DNA of 42,815 nt from Deltaproteobacteria bacterium (lineage in GTDB: Bacteria > Myxococcota > SpSt-1050), in the NCBI GenBank assembly GCA_026416535.1, contig JAOAFA010000037.1:1-42815 (forward strand), read 5' to 3'. Within the stretch, counting starts at the first letter, position 1. The number at the start of each line of letters is the position of its first letter. The translations under genes and the position numbers were made by a program. Positions 31,182 to 39,985 of this stretch are shown one piece after another. The notes under the pieces are model-generated. The model saw only the letters and a program-made list of their open reading frames with translations, was not told the origin of the DNA and searched no databases.

Positions 31182-32501
31182 ATGCTAACAACAGATGTTT
31201 TAATAATTGGTGCAGGTCCATCCGGTTTAAGCACATCATATTTTTTGCAAATACCCAAGATAGTTATTATAGAAAAGGAGGATCGGGCCGGGGGGCTAAT
31301 GAAAACAGACTACTATGAAGATTCCTATTTTGATAAGACAGGTCATTTGTTGCATTTAAGGACAGATGAGCTTAGAAGGATAATAGAGAATGAGCTAAAT
31401 GTTCCTCTAAGAAGAATTAAAAGGAATTCAAAGATATTTTCTCGTGATACATTTATAGAATATCCCTTCCAAGTAAATTTATATGGTTTGCCCAAAGAAG
31501 TAGTAGCTACTTGCTTAAAAAATTTTATACATGCCAAAATAAAAAAAAGAAAGAAGAGGTACAAAAGCTTCAAGGACTTCATATATGGAGAATTCGGTGA
31601 AGGCATCGCTAATGAGTTCCTAATCCCCTATAATACCAAAATATGGACACTTAATCCAGATGACATGTCTGCAGGATTCTGTGAGAAATATATACCTGTA
31701 CCAGATATAGATGATGTTATTGATGGAGCGTTGGGAATCATAAAGACTGATGTTGGTTACAATGCCTCATTCTATTATCCAGAGCGAGGAGGTATTGAAT
31801 CAATAATAAGAGGCTTTTTAAGGAGGATCCATTCAGAAATCATATATAAGAGCTACCCAGTAAAGATAAATCTCAAAAAGCGATTGGTATTCTTATCAAA
31901 TAATACTGTTTACAATTACAAATACCTCGTATCTACAATTCCTCTTAATGATTTTATTAGTCTTATTGAGGATGCTCCGGTCGAGATCCAAAATGCAGGA
32001 AGTAGATTATCTAATACAGAGATCTGCTATTTTAATGTGATCACAAAGAGAATCTTAGATAATGTACCACATTGGATTTACCTACCCGAAAGAGATATAC
32101 CATTTTATCGTGTAGGTTCTTACTCTGCCTTTAATAGACTACTTACGAGAGATGAGTATGAGACATTTTATATCGAATTCTCATATAGAAAAGGGGGCTT
32201 TTGTGATTCTGGGAACCTTGAACGGAGAATTCCTCATCTTTTCAAACGACTTGGCTTTATAAAAGATGATTCAGATATAATAAGTATTAGGCCATTTTTC
32301 ATTAAGTGTGCTTATGTAATCTTCGATAAGCATTATCAAAAGTCCACCTCGCTGATTTTCGATTATCTCTCCAAGAACAGGGTTTATAGCATTGGTAGGT
32401 ATGGAAAATGGGAATACTCTTCTATGCAGGACGCTATACTTTACGGCAAAGAGACAGCATTAGATATAAAGAAAAGAATTAAAATTGAAAAAAACAAATA
32501 A
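31182..32501 (+). CDS. FAD-dependent amine-oxidase/UDP-galactopyranose-mutase-like enzyme
   Basis: The 439-residue protein has an N-terminal FAD-binding Rossmann motif, DVLIIGAGPSGLSTSYFLQ (5-23), then IIEKEDRAGGLMKTD and a GHLLHLR motif. SFKDFIYGEFGEGIANEFLIPYNTKIWTLNPDDMSAG (about 130-165) is the pattern of protoporphyrinogen-oxidase-like and UDP-galactopyranose-mutase-like proteins found in surface-sugar gene clusters. The end has the usual second FAD motif (VYSIGRYGKWEYSSMQDAILYGKETA). The substrate is unknown; candidates are a nucleotide sugar or a peptide/metabolite made by its operon partners. It starts 9 bp after the TPR gene stop, and its end overlaps the radical SAM gene by 17 bp. 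Confidence 0.82.
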   Translation: MLTTDVLIIGAGPSGLSTSYFLQIPKIVIIEKEDRAGGLMKTDYYEDSYFDKTGHLLHLRTDELRRIIENELNVPLRRIKRNSKIFSRDTFIEYPFQVNLYGLPKEVVATCLKNFIHAKIKKRKKRYKSFKDFIYGEFGEGIANEFLIPYNTKIWTLNPDDMSAGFCEKYIPVPDIDDVIDGALGIIKTDVGYNASFYYPERGGIESIIRGFLRRIHSEIIYKSYPVKINLKKRLVFLSNNTVYNYKYLVSTIPLNDFISLIEDAPVEIQNAGSRLSNTEICYFNVITKRILDNVPHWIYLPERDIPFYRVGSYSAFNRLLTRDEYETFYIEFSYRKGGFCDSGNLERRIPHLFKRLGFIKDDSDIISIRPFFIKCAYVIFDKHYQKSTSLIFDYLSKNRVYSIGRYGKWEYSSMQDAILYGKETALDIKKRIKIEKNK

Positions 32502-33462
32502 GATAATCTGGGCAATATATCTCAATCACAGGTGCAATCTTAATTGTGAGTACTGTTACCTTAAGTCTTTAAATGAAAGTAAGAGGGTTAACTTAGGTAC
32601 TCTCAAAAAGATTATTGATAGAATAACTGTTTTGAGTGCTTGTCAGAGGAGGCTCCCCGAGATTGGATTTTTCGGCAAGGAACCTTTACTTAATTTTGAG
32701 CTAATCAAGTTAGCTGTTAAGTATATCAAATCTAAAAATTATAAGTGTAGTCTTTCTATTAATACAAATGGAATACTACTTGACAAACATAAACTTGAAT
32801 TTCTTATTGAGAATAATTTTAGGATTGTCCTATCATCTGACTTTATTATATCGCGAAAGGATAACATTGCTATTTTTAGAGACTATAATAAAGATAGATT
32901 TCATATCAGGACAACTATAAGTTCATTAAATTTATTCATGCTTCCGAAGATAATAGAGGCGTTTTATAAAGAAGGGTACAAAAAATTGAGTATATCCTTT
33001 GACTTCCTTGATAGGGGTTTAGAGAGTATTAGTGTAGAAGAGATCGCTGACAAGTTTACTGAGTCTTTATTAGTTTATCTCAATATCATTAAATACGATG
33101 ACGGATTTTCAGTGCCACTTCTTGAGAGAATTATACAAGCGGGTAGTATATATAGTAAAAAAGTAGAGTTTAATAGGAAACCATTTTGCCATCTCGGGGA
33201 AAAGATATTATCTGTAGATATAGATGGGGGTCTGTATCCCTGCTGGAGGTTTGTAGTAGATGAGAAGTACAAGATCGGAAACCTTTTAGAGAACATTATT
33301 CATAGGAAAAGATATACAATCAATTTAAACTATGACTATATTAAAATAAAGAACTTTGACTTTGTGTGTTATTGGGCATATCTAAAGGGTGGATTAGCTC
33401 TTAAAAATAATCTTAAGATACTGCAAGCTATGGAAATAACTTTTAGAAGAATAGGCAAATAA
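32485..33462 (+). CDS. Radical SAM enzyme with short SPASM-like C-terminus
   Basis: The 325-residue protein has the 4Fe-4S motif CNLNCEYC (Cys17, Cys21, Cys24), as in radical SAM/SPASM peptide- and sulfatase-modifying enzymes. EIGFFGKEPLLNFELIK follows, where family members have GGEP; here the second Gly is Lys. The C-terminal part has RKPFCHLGEKILSVDIDGG, LYPCWRF and FVCYWAYLKGG, so only a few of the SPASM cysteines are present (a twitch-like short version). The likely start is TTG at 32485, overlapping the FAD enzyme gene; it has a poor ribosome site, and the exact start is not certain. No precursor peptide gene was recognised, though a 22-aa frame abuts its stop. Confidence 0.83.
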   Translation: MKKTNKIIWAIYLNHRCNLNCEYCYLKSLNESKRVNLGTLKKIIDRITVLSACQRRLPEIGFFGKEPLLNFELIKLAVKYIKSKNYKCSLSINTNGILLDKHKLEFLIENNFRIVLSSDFIISRKDNIAIFRDYNKDRFHIRTTISSLNLFMLPKIIEAFYKEGYKKLSISFDFLDRGLESISVEEIADKFTESLLVYLNIIKYDDGFSVPLLERIIQAGSIYSKKVEFNRKPFCHLGEKILSVDIDGGLYPCWRFVVDEKYKIGNLLENIIHRKRYTINLNYDYIKIKNFDFVCYWAYLKGGLALKNNLKILQAMEITFRRIGK

Positions 33463-33531
33463 ATGAATCGATCTTTAAAAATACAAAAGCTCTTAAGAAA
33501 ATACTTTATTATAAGGCAAATTTTGATATAA
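33463..33531 (+). CDS. Possible 22-aa basic peptide abutting the radical SAM gene
   Basis: An ATG directly follows the TAA of the radical SAM gene and opens a 22-codon frame (MNRSLKIQKLLRKYFIIRQI, then LI-stop). It is basic and amphipathic, with no Cys. Its position invites the idea of a modified peptide, but there is no ribosome site of its own other than readthrough coupling, no leader-core layout, and a 22-codon frame by chance is common. Confidence 0.15.
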   Translation: MNRSLKIQKLLRKYFIIRQILI

Positions 33532-33573
33532 AAAGTGGATTAGTACCCTATAGTATTTAGGAGAATGTATACT

Positions 33574-35277
33574 ATGATCAGAAGAATGTTTTTAGCAATA
33601 TCAATAATGGTAGGGCTGTGTGTTATATCGTGCTCTGATTGTGAAAGAAAGAAGTTAGATATCAAAAGTATAATTCCTCAGGATACCCAAAATGTGGTTT
33701 TAATCCCTAATGTTAATTCGCTCATAAACGGCGTTGTTCAGTTTTTGAAACAATATGAGAACGGGTTGGCATTTGAGACTCTCAAAAAGGAGATAGATCT
33801 GGTTTCCCAAAAACTAGGTGTTAACTTAATGGATAGAAAGAGTATTATCGAGGCTGGATTTAACCCTGATGGGTCTATTGCCATAATCTCTACGTCAGTT
33901 ATGTTGGAGGGAAAACAGCAAAATGTGAATTTGGTCTTGATGCCATATTCCGATCGTTCCAAGGCAGAAAATACACTAAATAGGCTTGCAAGAGACAGAG
34001 AGAAGACCGAGATATTTAAGACTAAGTCATATATGAATGCAAAAATTATAACTGCAATAAGGCAGGGTCCAAAGGGCGAAAAGCCAGTTTTAATGTATGC
34101 CTTCTATAAAGGATTTGTGATATATGGATTGCCCGAAAAGGCTGAAGCTGCAATAAGAAAGATAATCGATACCAGAGAAATCAATTCTTTGGCTAAGAAC
34201 GAGGTGTTTAATGGCTTAAAGGATAGAATCAGAAGTGGACAGATATACTTCTTTATAAATAGTGGCAAAAATATAGAACCCGCTGGCCTAAACTTAAGTA
34301 GAGAAATGAAAAGGATGGTATCATCCATAAGAGATAATTTTCATGGAATGCTTCTCTCACTTGATATTTCTCAAAATGGAGTTAGTCTTGATAGTTTTAC
34401 AGGTCTTTCACAGAACTCTTTAGGTAATTTAAACAGATACTTAAGTAAGTCATCAACTGATGAGATTGAAAGGCTTATGTATATTGTCCCAGAGGATCCA
34501 TTTTTTCTTCTCAAGGTCAGTATGAATTTTACTGAGATTTATAATTTTCTGAAGTCAGAGAATCCCTATCAAATGATGATTATTAATAAAAGGATATTTG
34601 GTCCTATGATGAAATATATGGAGGTTGACGTGGAAAAGGATATTCTACCACTTATCAAAGGTTCTTTAATATACGCAGTCTCTCCATCTGAGCAGTATGA
34701 CATTAACAAAGTAATTGAAAGTGGGTTTAGAGGGGAGGCTTTTAATAAACTCTTTAATGTCTTTTATTCTATGAATCTTAATGATGAAAAGCTATCTAAT
34801 GAGCTTTTAGAGAGATTTTCGAAGAGCATGATAGAGAAGGGACAACGGGTGGAAAGGATTAACCTGAGAGGCCTTTCAATAACTTCGTCAAGATTTGGCG
34901 CAGCTCATAATTCCTATTGGTTTGTAGATAAGAACAATTTTTACGCATTTTATACCGAGAACAAGCCCGAGAATGTGGTGAGGAAACCCGAGGAGAAAAG
35001 CAGGAGACCCACATATAAAATACCACAAGATGTATTAAAAACTATTATGGATAATCCTTCTTCCCAAGTAATATATATATCATTTTCCCCTATTCGCAAG
35101 ATGATTGAAAAGATAGATGAGAAAAGTTTTGAATCGATATCCTCCACTGGAATCTATAAATTTTCATTTATGTTGATCAAGGAATTCCTCGGGAAACTTG
35201 ATAATTTGGCTATCTACTCCATACCTCAAAATGATGGGGTAGCTTTTAGTATCTTTGTGAATATGAAAGGCAAATAA
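33574..35277 (+). CDS. Lipoprotein of unknown function upstream of Lol genes
   Basis: I place the start at the second ATG (33574), 10 nt after TTTAGGAG; the ATG at 33565 is too close to that box. The product has 567 residues with a lipoprotein signal (VISC). The body is a large soluble domain of alpha/beta repeats (SIIPQDTQNVVLIPNVNSL near the start, FMLIKEFLGKLDNLAIYSIPQ and VAFSIFVNMKGK near the end). Its repeated halves and DxxGxS-type steps recall the DUF3352-type lipoproteins, but I am not confident of the family. It is 5 bp upstream of the LolD-like gene and could be a client or accessory of lipoprotein sorting. Confidence 0.75.
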   Translation: MIRRMFLAISIMVGLCVISCSDCERKKLDIKSIIPQDTQNVVLIPNVNSLINGVVQFLKQYENGLAFETLKKEIDLVSQKLGVNLMDRKSIIEAGFNPDGSIAIISTSVMLEGKQQNVNLVLMPYSDRSKAENTLNRLARDREKTEIFKTKSYMNAKIITAIRQGPKGEKPVLMYAFYKGFVIYGLPEKAEAAIRKIIDTREINSLAKNEVFNGLKDRIRSGQIYFFINSGKNIEPAGLNLSREMKRMVSSIRDNFHGMLLSLDISQNGVSLDSFTGLSQNSLGNLNRYLSKSSTDEIERLMYIVPEDPFFLLKVSMNFTEIYNFLKSENPYQMMIINKRIFGPMMKYMEVDVEKDILPLIKGSLIYAVSPSEQYDINKVIESGFRGEAFNKLFNVFYSMNLNDEKLSNELLERFSKSMIEKGQRVERINLRGLSITSSRFGAAHNSYWFVDKNNFYAFYTENKPENVVRKPEEKSRRPTYKIPQDVLKTIMDNPSSQVIYISFSPIRKMIEKIDEKSFESISSTGIYKFSFMLIKEFLGKLDNLAIYSIPQNDGVAFSIFVNMKGK

Positions 35278-35282
35278 AAATT

Positions 35283-35957
35283 ATGCCATTAATAGAGCTC
35301 ATAGAGGTAGGTAAATCTTACCTTATTGATGGTGTAAAAAAGTTGATAATAGATGGAGTCAATCTCAGTATTGCTCGCGGGAGCATAGTAGCTATCATCG
35401 GTCCCTCTGGTTCAGGCAAGTCAACCCTCTTGAATATAATAGGTGGACTTGATAGCACCTTTGATGGAGAGGCAGTAGTTGAGAATGTGAAGTTAAAGGA
35501 TCTTTCTGACGTTGAATTAAGTAGGTTTAGAAATGAAAAGATAGGTTTTATATTTCAACATTTTAATCTATTGGATCACCTAAACTGTAGAGAAAATGTC
35601 ATTTTACCTTCTTATTTCTCAAGGCTTAATCCAAAAGAGATTGAAAAAAGGGTCAACTATCTTTTTGATAAAGTTCAACTAACACACAAGATGAGACAGT
35701 ATCCTCCCACACTTTCCGGCGGTGAGAAGCAGAGAGTAGCTATTGCCAGAGCATTATTCATGAATCCATCTGTTCTTCTCTGTGACGAACCAACAGGTGA
35801 TCTAGACGATGTTACTGCATCAACCATATTGGATCTTTTCCTCTCCATAAGAAAGGATATGAATGTGACATTTGTAATTGTAACTCACGAGGAAAGGATA
35901 ACAAAAATAGCAGATGAGATATACATGATTAAGGAACGTAGACTTGTAAGGATTTAA
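35283..35957 (+). CDS. lolD: Lipoprotein-releasing ABC transporter ATP-binding protein (LolD-like)
   Basis: The 224-residue ATPase has Walker A GPSGSGKST (40-48), Q-loop Gln92, signature LSGGEKQ (144-150), Walker B VLLCDEPTGDLD with Glu169, and His202. EPTGDLD and the short length are typical of the LolD/MacB/FtsE group, which powers removal of lipoproteins from the inner membrane or related work. Alone, the sequence fits LolD, MacB and similar ATPases; the LolA gene three places downstream makes LolD the best call. It is 5 bp after the lipoprotein gene. The permease follows with a GTG start 1 bp after the TAA. Confidence 0.85.
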   Translation: MPLIELIEVGKSYLIDGVKKLIIDGVNLSIARGSIVAIIGPSGSGKSTLLNIIGGLDSTFDGEAVVENVKLKDLSDVELSRFRNEKIGFIFQHFNLLDHLNCRENVILPSYFSRLNPKEIEKRVNYLFDKVQLTHKMRQYPPTLSGGEKQRVAIARALFMNPSVLLCDEPTGDLDDVTASTILDLFLSIRKDMNVTFVIVTHEERITKIADEIYMIKERRLVRI

Positions 35958-35958
35958 G

Positions 35959-37233
35959 GTGAAAGGAATTTCAGCACTAGCCATAAAAAATCTTGTGAGG
36001 AATAAAGGAGCATTATTTCTTTCTTCAGTAGGAATAATTTTTGGGATTGCCTCCTTCGTCTTTTTTGTTTCTCTTGGTAATGGCATTAAATCGGTAGTAT
36101 TCGGAAAGATTCTCGCTCAATTACCGGTAAATATCATCGAGGTTACACCTAAGAGTTCAACTATAGGTATATTTTCTTTTGGTGGTATTTCAGCATCCCA
36201 CATTGAGGATTCAACAGTGGATACCATTTCATCGATAAAAGGTGTAAAGGCTGTATATAAAGAGGTGGTACTCGATATACCTATTCAAGCAAAGGGTGAG
36301 TTTTATTCTAGGAGAATAGTGACCGATCTTGCAGCGACTGGTATAGATCCAGAGATAGTTAGAGATGATATTAAAAAAGGCTATTCTTTTGAATACCAAG
36401 AGGATGGTCCCATACCGGTTATAGTCTCTAAACATCTGCTGGAGCTTTATAATTCAAACATTGCTCAGGCAATGAAATTACCAAGATTAACTCAGGATGC
36501 AATAATCGGATTTAAATTCAAGCTTATTGTCGGTAGAAGCTTCCTATCTGGGGTAAAAGATTCATCTAAGATCAGGGAATATGAATGCCAATTGGTTGGC
36601 TTTTCGGACAAGGCCATTCTTTTAGGAATTACAATCCCTATTGAATATGTAAGGAGATTTAAAAATGATATCGAAGGAATAGATGAGATTAAGAGATACA
36701 AGAAGGTATATGTGATTGCAGAAAATTCTCAAATAGTCCCCAAGATAACAGCTGAGATATCTTCAATGGGACTCGAGATTGATAAGACAAGGAAGACAAT
36801 AGGTGGTGTTATAAGTATAGCAACTCTAATTCTCGGAATGCTTTCCATATTAATAGTAGCATTATCAGCAATAAATATCTCTAATACATTTGCCCTTCTT
36901 GTTTTTGAGAGGAGACGGGAGATAGGAGTTTTGAGAGCACTGGGAGGCACCAAAGGGGATATCAGATACATGATCTTCCTTGAGGCGTCAATTGCGGGGA
37001 TCATCAATGGTCTTATTGGAATTTTATTGGGATTTTTATTTATAAAACTGACTGACTTTTTTGCTCGCAATAATATACCTGATTTTCCATATAAACCCGA
37101 TACATTTTTTGAACCTAATATTCTTATATTCTTGGTAGCTATTACATTTTCCGTGTTTTTCTGTACATTAGGAGCATTGTTACCTTCAATCAAGGCATCA
37201 AAAATTGATCCAGCAAGGGCATTGACGATGTGA
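35959..37233 (+). CDS. Lipoprotein-releasing ABC permease (LolC/LolE/MacB type)
   Basis: The 424-residue permease has an N-terminal transmembrane helix (about 17-40), a large periplasmic MacB-PCD-like domain (about 45-275), then three helices near 280-305, 325-355 and 385-410. FERRREIGVLRALGGTKGDIRYMIFLEASIAGI is the classic FtsX/LolC cytoplasmic coupling segment. The start is GTG at 35959, preceded by GTAAGGATTT. The single permease gene suggests a homodimer, as described for LolF-type systems outside gammaproteobacteria, unless another permease lies elsewhere. It extracts lipoproteins from the inner membrane and passes them to LolA. Confidence 0.84.
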   Translation: MKGISALAIKNLVRNKGALFLSSVGIIFGIASFVFFVSLGNGIKSVVFGKILAQLPVNIIEVTPKSSTIGIFSFGGISASHIEDSTVDTISSIKGVKAVYKEVVLDIPIQAKGEFYSRRIVTDLAATGIDPEIVRDDIKKGYSFEYQEDGPIPVIVSKHLLELYNSNIAQAMKLPRLTQDAIIGFKFKLIVGRSFLSGVKDSSKIREYECQLVGFSDKAILLGITIPIEYVRRFKNDIEGIDEIKRYKKVYVIAENSQIVPKITAEISSMGLEIDKTRKTIGGVISIATLILGMLSILIVALSAINISNTFALLVFERRREIGVLRALGGTKGDIRYMIFLEASIAGIINGLIGILLGFLFIKLTDFFARNNIPDFPYKPDTFFEPNILIFLVAITFSVFFCTLGALLPSIKASKIDPARALTM

Positions 37234-37243
37234 GGAGTAACAT

Positions 37244-37954
37244 ATGAACTTTTTGTTAGTATTGATTTTATTAATATCAATAAGTTATTATGGTGCCACT
37301 TGTCATACAGGGTCAAATATGAGTGAGGTGCATCAAAAAATGATTAATGAAACCCTCGGAAACAGACGTTATTTTTTAAAATCTTCTTTTTATTATGGAG
37401 ACTTTTACGGGAATTCAGATGTGTGCCTTCTCTCACCGCGAAGATTCAGTGATACGATATACCTTGAAGATATTGACGGGAAACCTATTGTTTCAGGAAA
37501 GGAGAAAGGCATAGTCCCTTTTAACACAGAGGTTAAAGTTGAAAAGATTGAGTTCCCTCTTGCTACCAGGCCATTATTGACTCCGCGCTTTTATCCCTGG
37601 GTTTATGTAACAGTAGATAGACCTTTAGGATATAAGGCATGTATTGTTGTAATAAAACCTGATGTGGCTAAACCAGAAGACTTTAAAAAACTTTTTGATG
37701 AAATATTTTCTGAAAATAGTTTTGAAAGCTATTTAAAGAGTGTGAGTTCAGATGTAAGAGACGCAATTTATGAAAAGAAGTTCAAAGAAGATCTCAGCGA
37801 AGAAGAGATCCGCATCATATTTGGTAAACCCGATTCGGTGACTTTTTATAGAGAAGGCGATATTAATATAAAGGCATTGAACTATCCTTCATTTAAGATA
37901 ATTCTTAAGAATGGAAAGTCATATAAACTAGAAGAGGTAGGGAACAAGAGATGA
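37244..37954 (+). CDS. Exported protein of unknown function between Lol genes
   Basis: The 236-residue protein has a hydrophobic signal segment (residues 2-17) and a Cys at residue 20 in GATC. A lipoprotein is possible, but the lipobox is not canonical (Thr before Cys). The body shows no motif I recognise (PFNTEVKVEKIEFPLATRPL, YPWVYVTVDRPLGYKACIVV and an end resembling SmpA-like or BamE-like turns, IRIIFGKPDSVTFYREG). It lies 10 bp after the permease and overlaps LolA by ATGA, with a GAGGAGTAAC ribosome site. This position suggests a link to lipoprotein transport, possibly a LolB-like acceptor, but nothing in the sequence proves it. Confidence 0.72.
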   Translation: MNFLLVLILLISISYYGATCHTGSNMSEVHQKMINETLGNRRYFLKSSFYYGDFYGNSDVCLLSPRRFSDTIYLEDIDGKPIVSGKEKGIVPFNTEVKVEKIEFPLATRPLLTPRFYPWVYVTVDRPLGYKACIVVIKPDVAKPEDFKKLFDEIFSENSFESYLKSVSSDVRDAIYEKKFKEDLSEEEIRIIFGKPDSVTFYREGDINIKALNYPSFKIILKNGKSYKLEEVGNKR

Positions 37955-38586
37955 GCTGGGTTATTGTTTTATTGAATATGCTCGTATGTCTAAATACGAG
38001 CCAAGATGTCATTTCCTTGCTTCAAGACAGGTATGATAAAATTAAGGACTTTAAGACTGAGTTTATCCAATCATATTACAGCACTAATGGAACGTTGCTG
38101 CTTGAGTCAACAGGAGTTCTATACTATAAGAAAAAGGGCATGTTTAGATGGGATTATAAGACTCCCAAACAAAAACAGTTTATTGTTAAGGATAATACCC
38201 TATGGATTTTTCTTAAAGACGACGGGATTGTATATATTGATGATAATTTCAAGACATCACAAATGAAACTAATACTCCTTTTTCTTTACGGAGAAGGGAG
38301 TCTTGAGAGAGAGTTTAATGTTGAGAAAATTACCGAAGATACGGAATTTTATAGAATTCTACTTATCCCCAAGGAAGAGGCCGCCAATTTGACTCGTCTT
38401 ACCATCCATTTGAGGAGAAAAACCTATAATGTAGAAAAGATGGAAATTACAGATAGATTAGGTAATAAGAATGTATTCCATTTTAAAAATTTAAATTTCG
38501 ATGTTGGATTGGGAGAGGCTCTCTTCAATTTTAAAATTCCAGAAGGTGTTGAGGTATATCCATTACCCAAGGACATGTTTAAATAG
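37951..38586 (+). CDS. lolA: Outer-membrane lipoprotein carrier protein LolA
   Basis: LolA is the periplasmic chaperone that carries lipoproteins from the Lol ABC transporter to the outer membrane. The 211 residues include a short signal peptide (MSWVIVLLNMLVCLNTS). Family features follow: VISLLQDRYDKIKDFKTEFIQ, SYYSTNGTLLLESTGVLYYKKKGMFRWDY, the KQKQFIVKDNTLWIFLKDDG strand, and the late LTIHLRRKTYNVEKMEITDRLGN. The start overlaps the previous gene by ATGA, with GAGGTAGGG upstream. RimO follows immediately. Confidence 0.9.
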   Translation: MSWVIVLLNMLVCLNTSQDVISLLQDRYDKIKDFKTEFIQSYYSTNGTLLLESTGVLYYKKKGMFRWDYKTPKQKQFIVKDNTLWIFLKDDGIVYIDDNFKTSQMKLILLFLYGEGSLEREFNVEKITEDTEFYRILLIPKEEAANLTRLTIHLRRKTYNVEKMEITDRLGNKNVFHFKNLNFDVGLGEALFNFKIPEGVEVYPLPKDMFK

Positions 38587-39927
38587 ATGAAGGTACATAA
38601 TAAACTAAGATTCTTCCTTTATACCCTTGGTTGTCCTAAAAATGAGGTTGATAGTGAGATTATCTCAAAAAAGTTGCTCAGAGGCGGATTTGAGAGAGTT
38701 GTATCTCCCCAGAAGGCAAATATAATACTTGTAAATTCATGTGGGTTTATTAAAGCCTCTAAAGAAGAGACACTTGATGCTATCTTTCATTTTCATAGAA
38801 ATAGAGGTGATAAGCAAAAGATAGTAATGATTGGATGTCTCGCCCAGAGATATAAAGGTGAGATTGAAAAGATTCTGCCTGAGGTAGATGGATTTATTGG
38901 CGCTGATGCATATGACAATATTGATAAGATTGTTAGAGATATCTGTTTTGATCTAACAAAAGGTAGGTACTGGGGAAACGTTAAATCTGCTAGTATGATA
39001 TATAGCTCTTCTGAACGACTATATGGAAATAAATTACATAGTCATACCTATGTCAAGATTGCTGATGGATGCTCCAATAGATGTTCATTCTGTGCAATTC
39101 CTCACATAAAAGGTCCCTATAAAAGTAGGATGATCGACGATGTATTAAAGGAGATTGATAAGTTAATTAATTCAGGTTACCATGAAATAGGATTGGTCTC
39201 TCAGGATTTGACAGCCTACGGTTATGACATCGGATACAAAGATGCTTTATTCACCCTTTTGAAAGAGATTGAGGGCATAAGAAAGAGATTTTGGGTTAGA
39301 TTATATTATCTATACCCAAGAAGAATTAAAAAGGAGATACTTGAGTTAATTGCTGAGAGTAATAAGATAGTTCACTATATTGATATTCCATTCCAGCATA
39401 TAAGTGATAACATCCTTTTAAAAATGAAAAGGGGACACAATTCCAGTTTTATAAAAGGTCTTATTAAAGTAATAAGAGATGTTATCCCTGATGTTGTTAT
39501 TAGATCTGCCTTTATTACTGGTTTTCCGGGAGAAACAGTCAAAGATTTTAATGAACTTCAGAGATTTCTTTTGGAGTATAGATTGGATAATGTAGGATTC
39601 TTCGAGTACTCTGACGAGGATGGAACCCGTGCATATCAATTAAATAACAAATTGAATCAAAGAACAATTAGAAATAGATACCAAAAACTTTATGAACTTC
39701 AAGAAGAAATTTCTTTTGAGTTAAATAAAAATAGAGTTGGCAAAGTATATGATGTGGTCATCGATAATGAAGAAGGCAGATTCTATGTAGGTAGATATTA
39801 TGGTCAGGCTCCTGATATTGACGGTGTAGTTTATATAAAGAAAGGTAAGAAAAGATTATCAGGATTCGTCAAGGTTAAAATTGAGAGCGCAGATAGCTAT
39901 GATCTATATGGAAGAGAGATCTGTTAA
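38587..39927 (+). CDS. rimO: Ribosomal protein S12 methylthiotransferase RimO
   Basis: RimO adds a methylthio group to an Asp of ribosomal protein S12, with two 4Fe-4S clusters. The 446 residues hold the N-terminal UPF0004 domain (LGCPKNEVDSE with Cys16; Cys52 in NSCGF; Cys84 in GCLAQRY), the radical SAM motif CSNRCSFC (Cys162, Cys166, Cys169), the LVSQDLTAYG step, and a C-terminal TRAM domain (about 380-440). The NSCGF and SQDLTAYG forms tell it from MiaB. Its ATG follows the lolA stop directly, so it is likely cotranscribed with the Lol genes, an unusual partner. Confidence 0.93.
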   Translation: MKVHNKLRFFLYTLGCPKNEVDSEIISKKLLRGGFERVVSPQKANIILVNSCGFIKASKEETLDAIFHFHRNRGDKQKIVMIGCLAQRYKGEIEKILPEVDGFIGADAYDNIDKIVRDICFDLTKGRYWGNVKSASMIYSSSERLYGNKLHSHTYVKIADGCSNRCSFCAIPHIKGPYKSRMIDDVLKEIDKLINSGYHEIGLVSQDLTAYGYDIGYKDALFTLLKEIEGIRKRFWVRLYYLYPRRIKKEILELIAESNKIVHYIDIPFQHISDNILLKMKRGHNSSFIKGLIKVIRDVIPDVVIRSAFITGFPGETVKDFNELQRFLLEYRLDNVGFFEYSDEDGTRAYQLNNKLNQRTIRNRYQKLYELQEEISFELNKNRVGKVYDVVIDNEEGRFYVGRYYGQAPDIDGVVYIKKGKKRLSGFVKVKIESADSYDLYGREIC

Positions 39928-39985
39928 TCAGTTTACTTCATAATTTTTATTGAAAAAAGCTAAAACAATGTGATACTAAAGATTC

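Noticed and set aside
36729-37316. Long minus-strand frame of 195 codons
   Set aside because: It is antisense to the LolC/E-like permease, whose FtsX motif and helices are clear. It has no recognisable motif.
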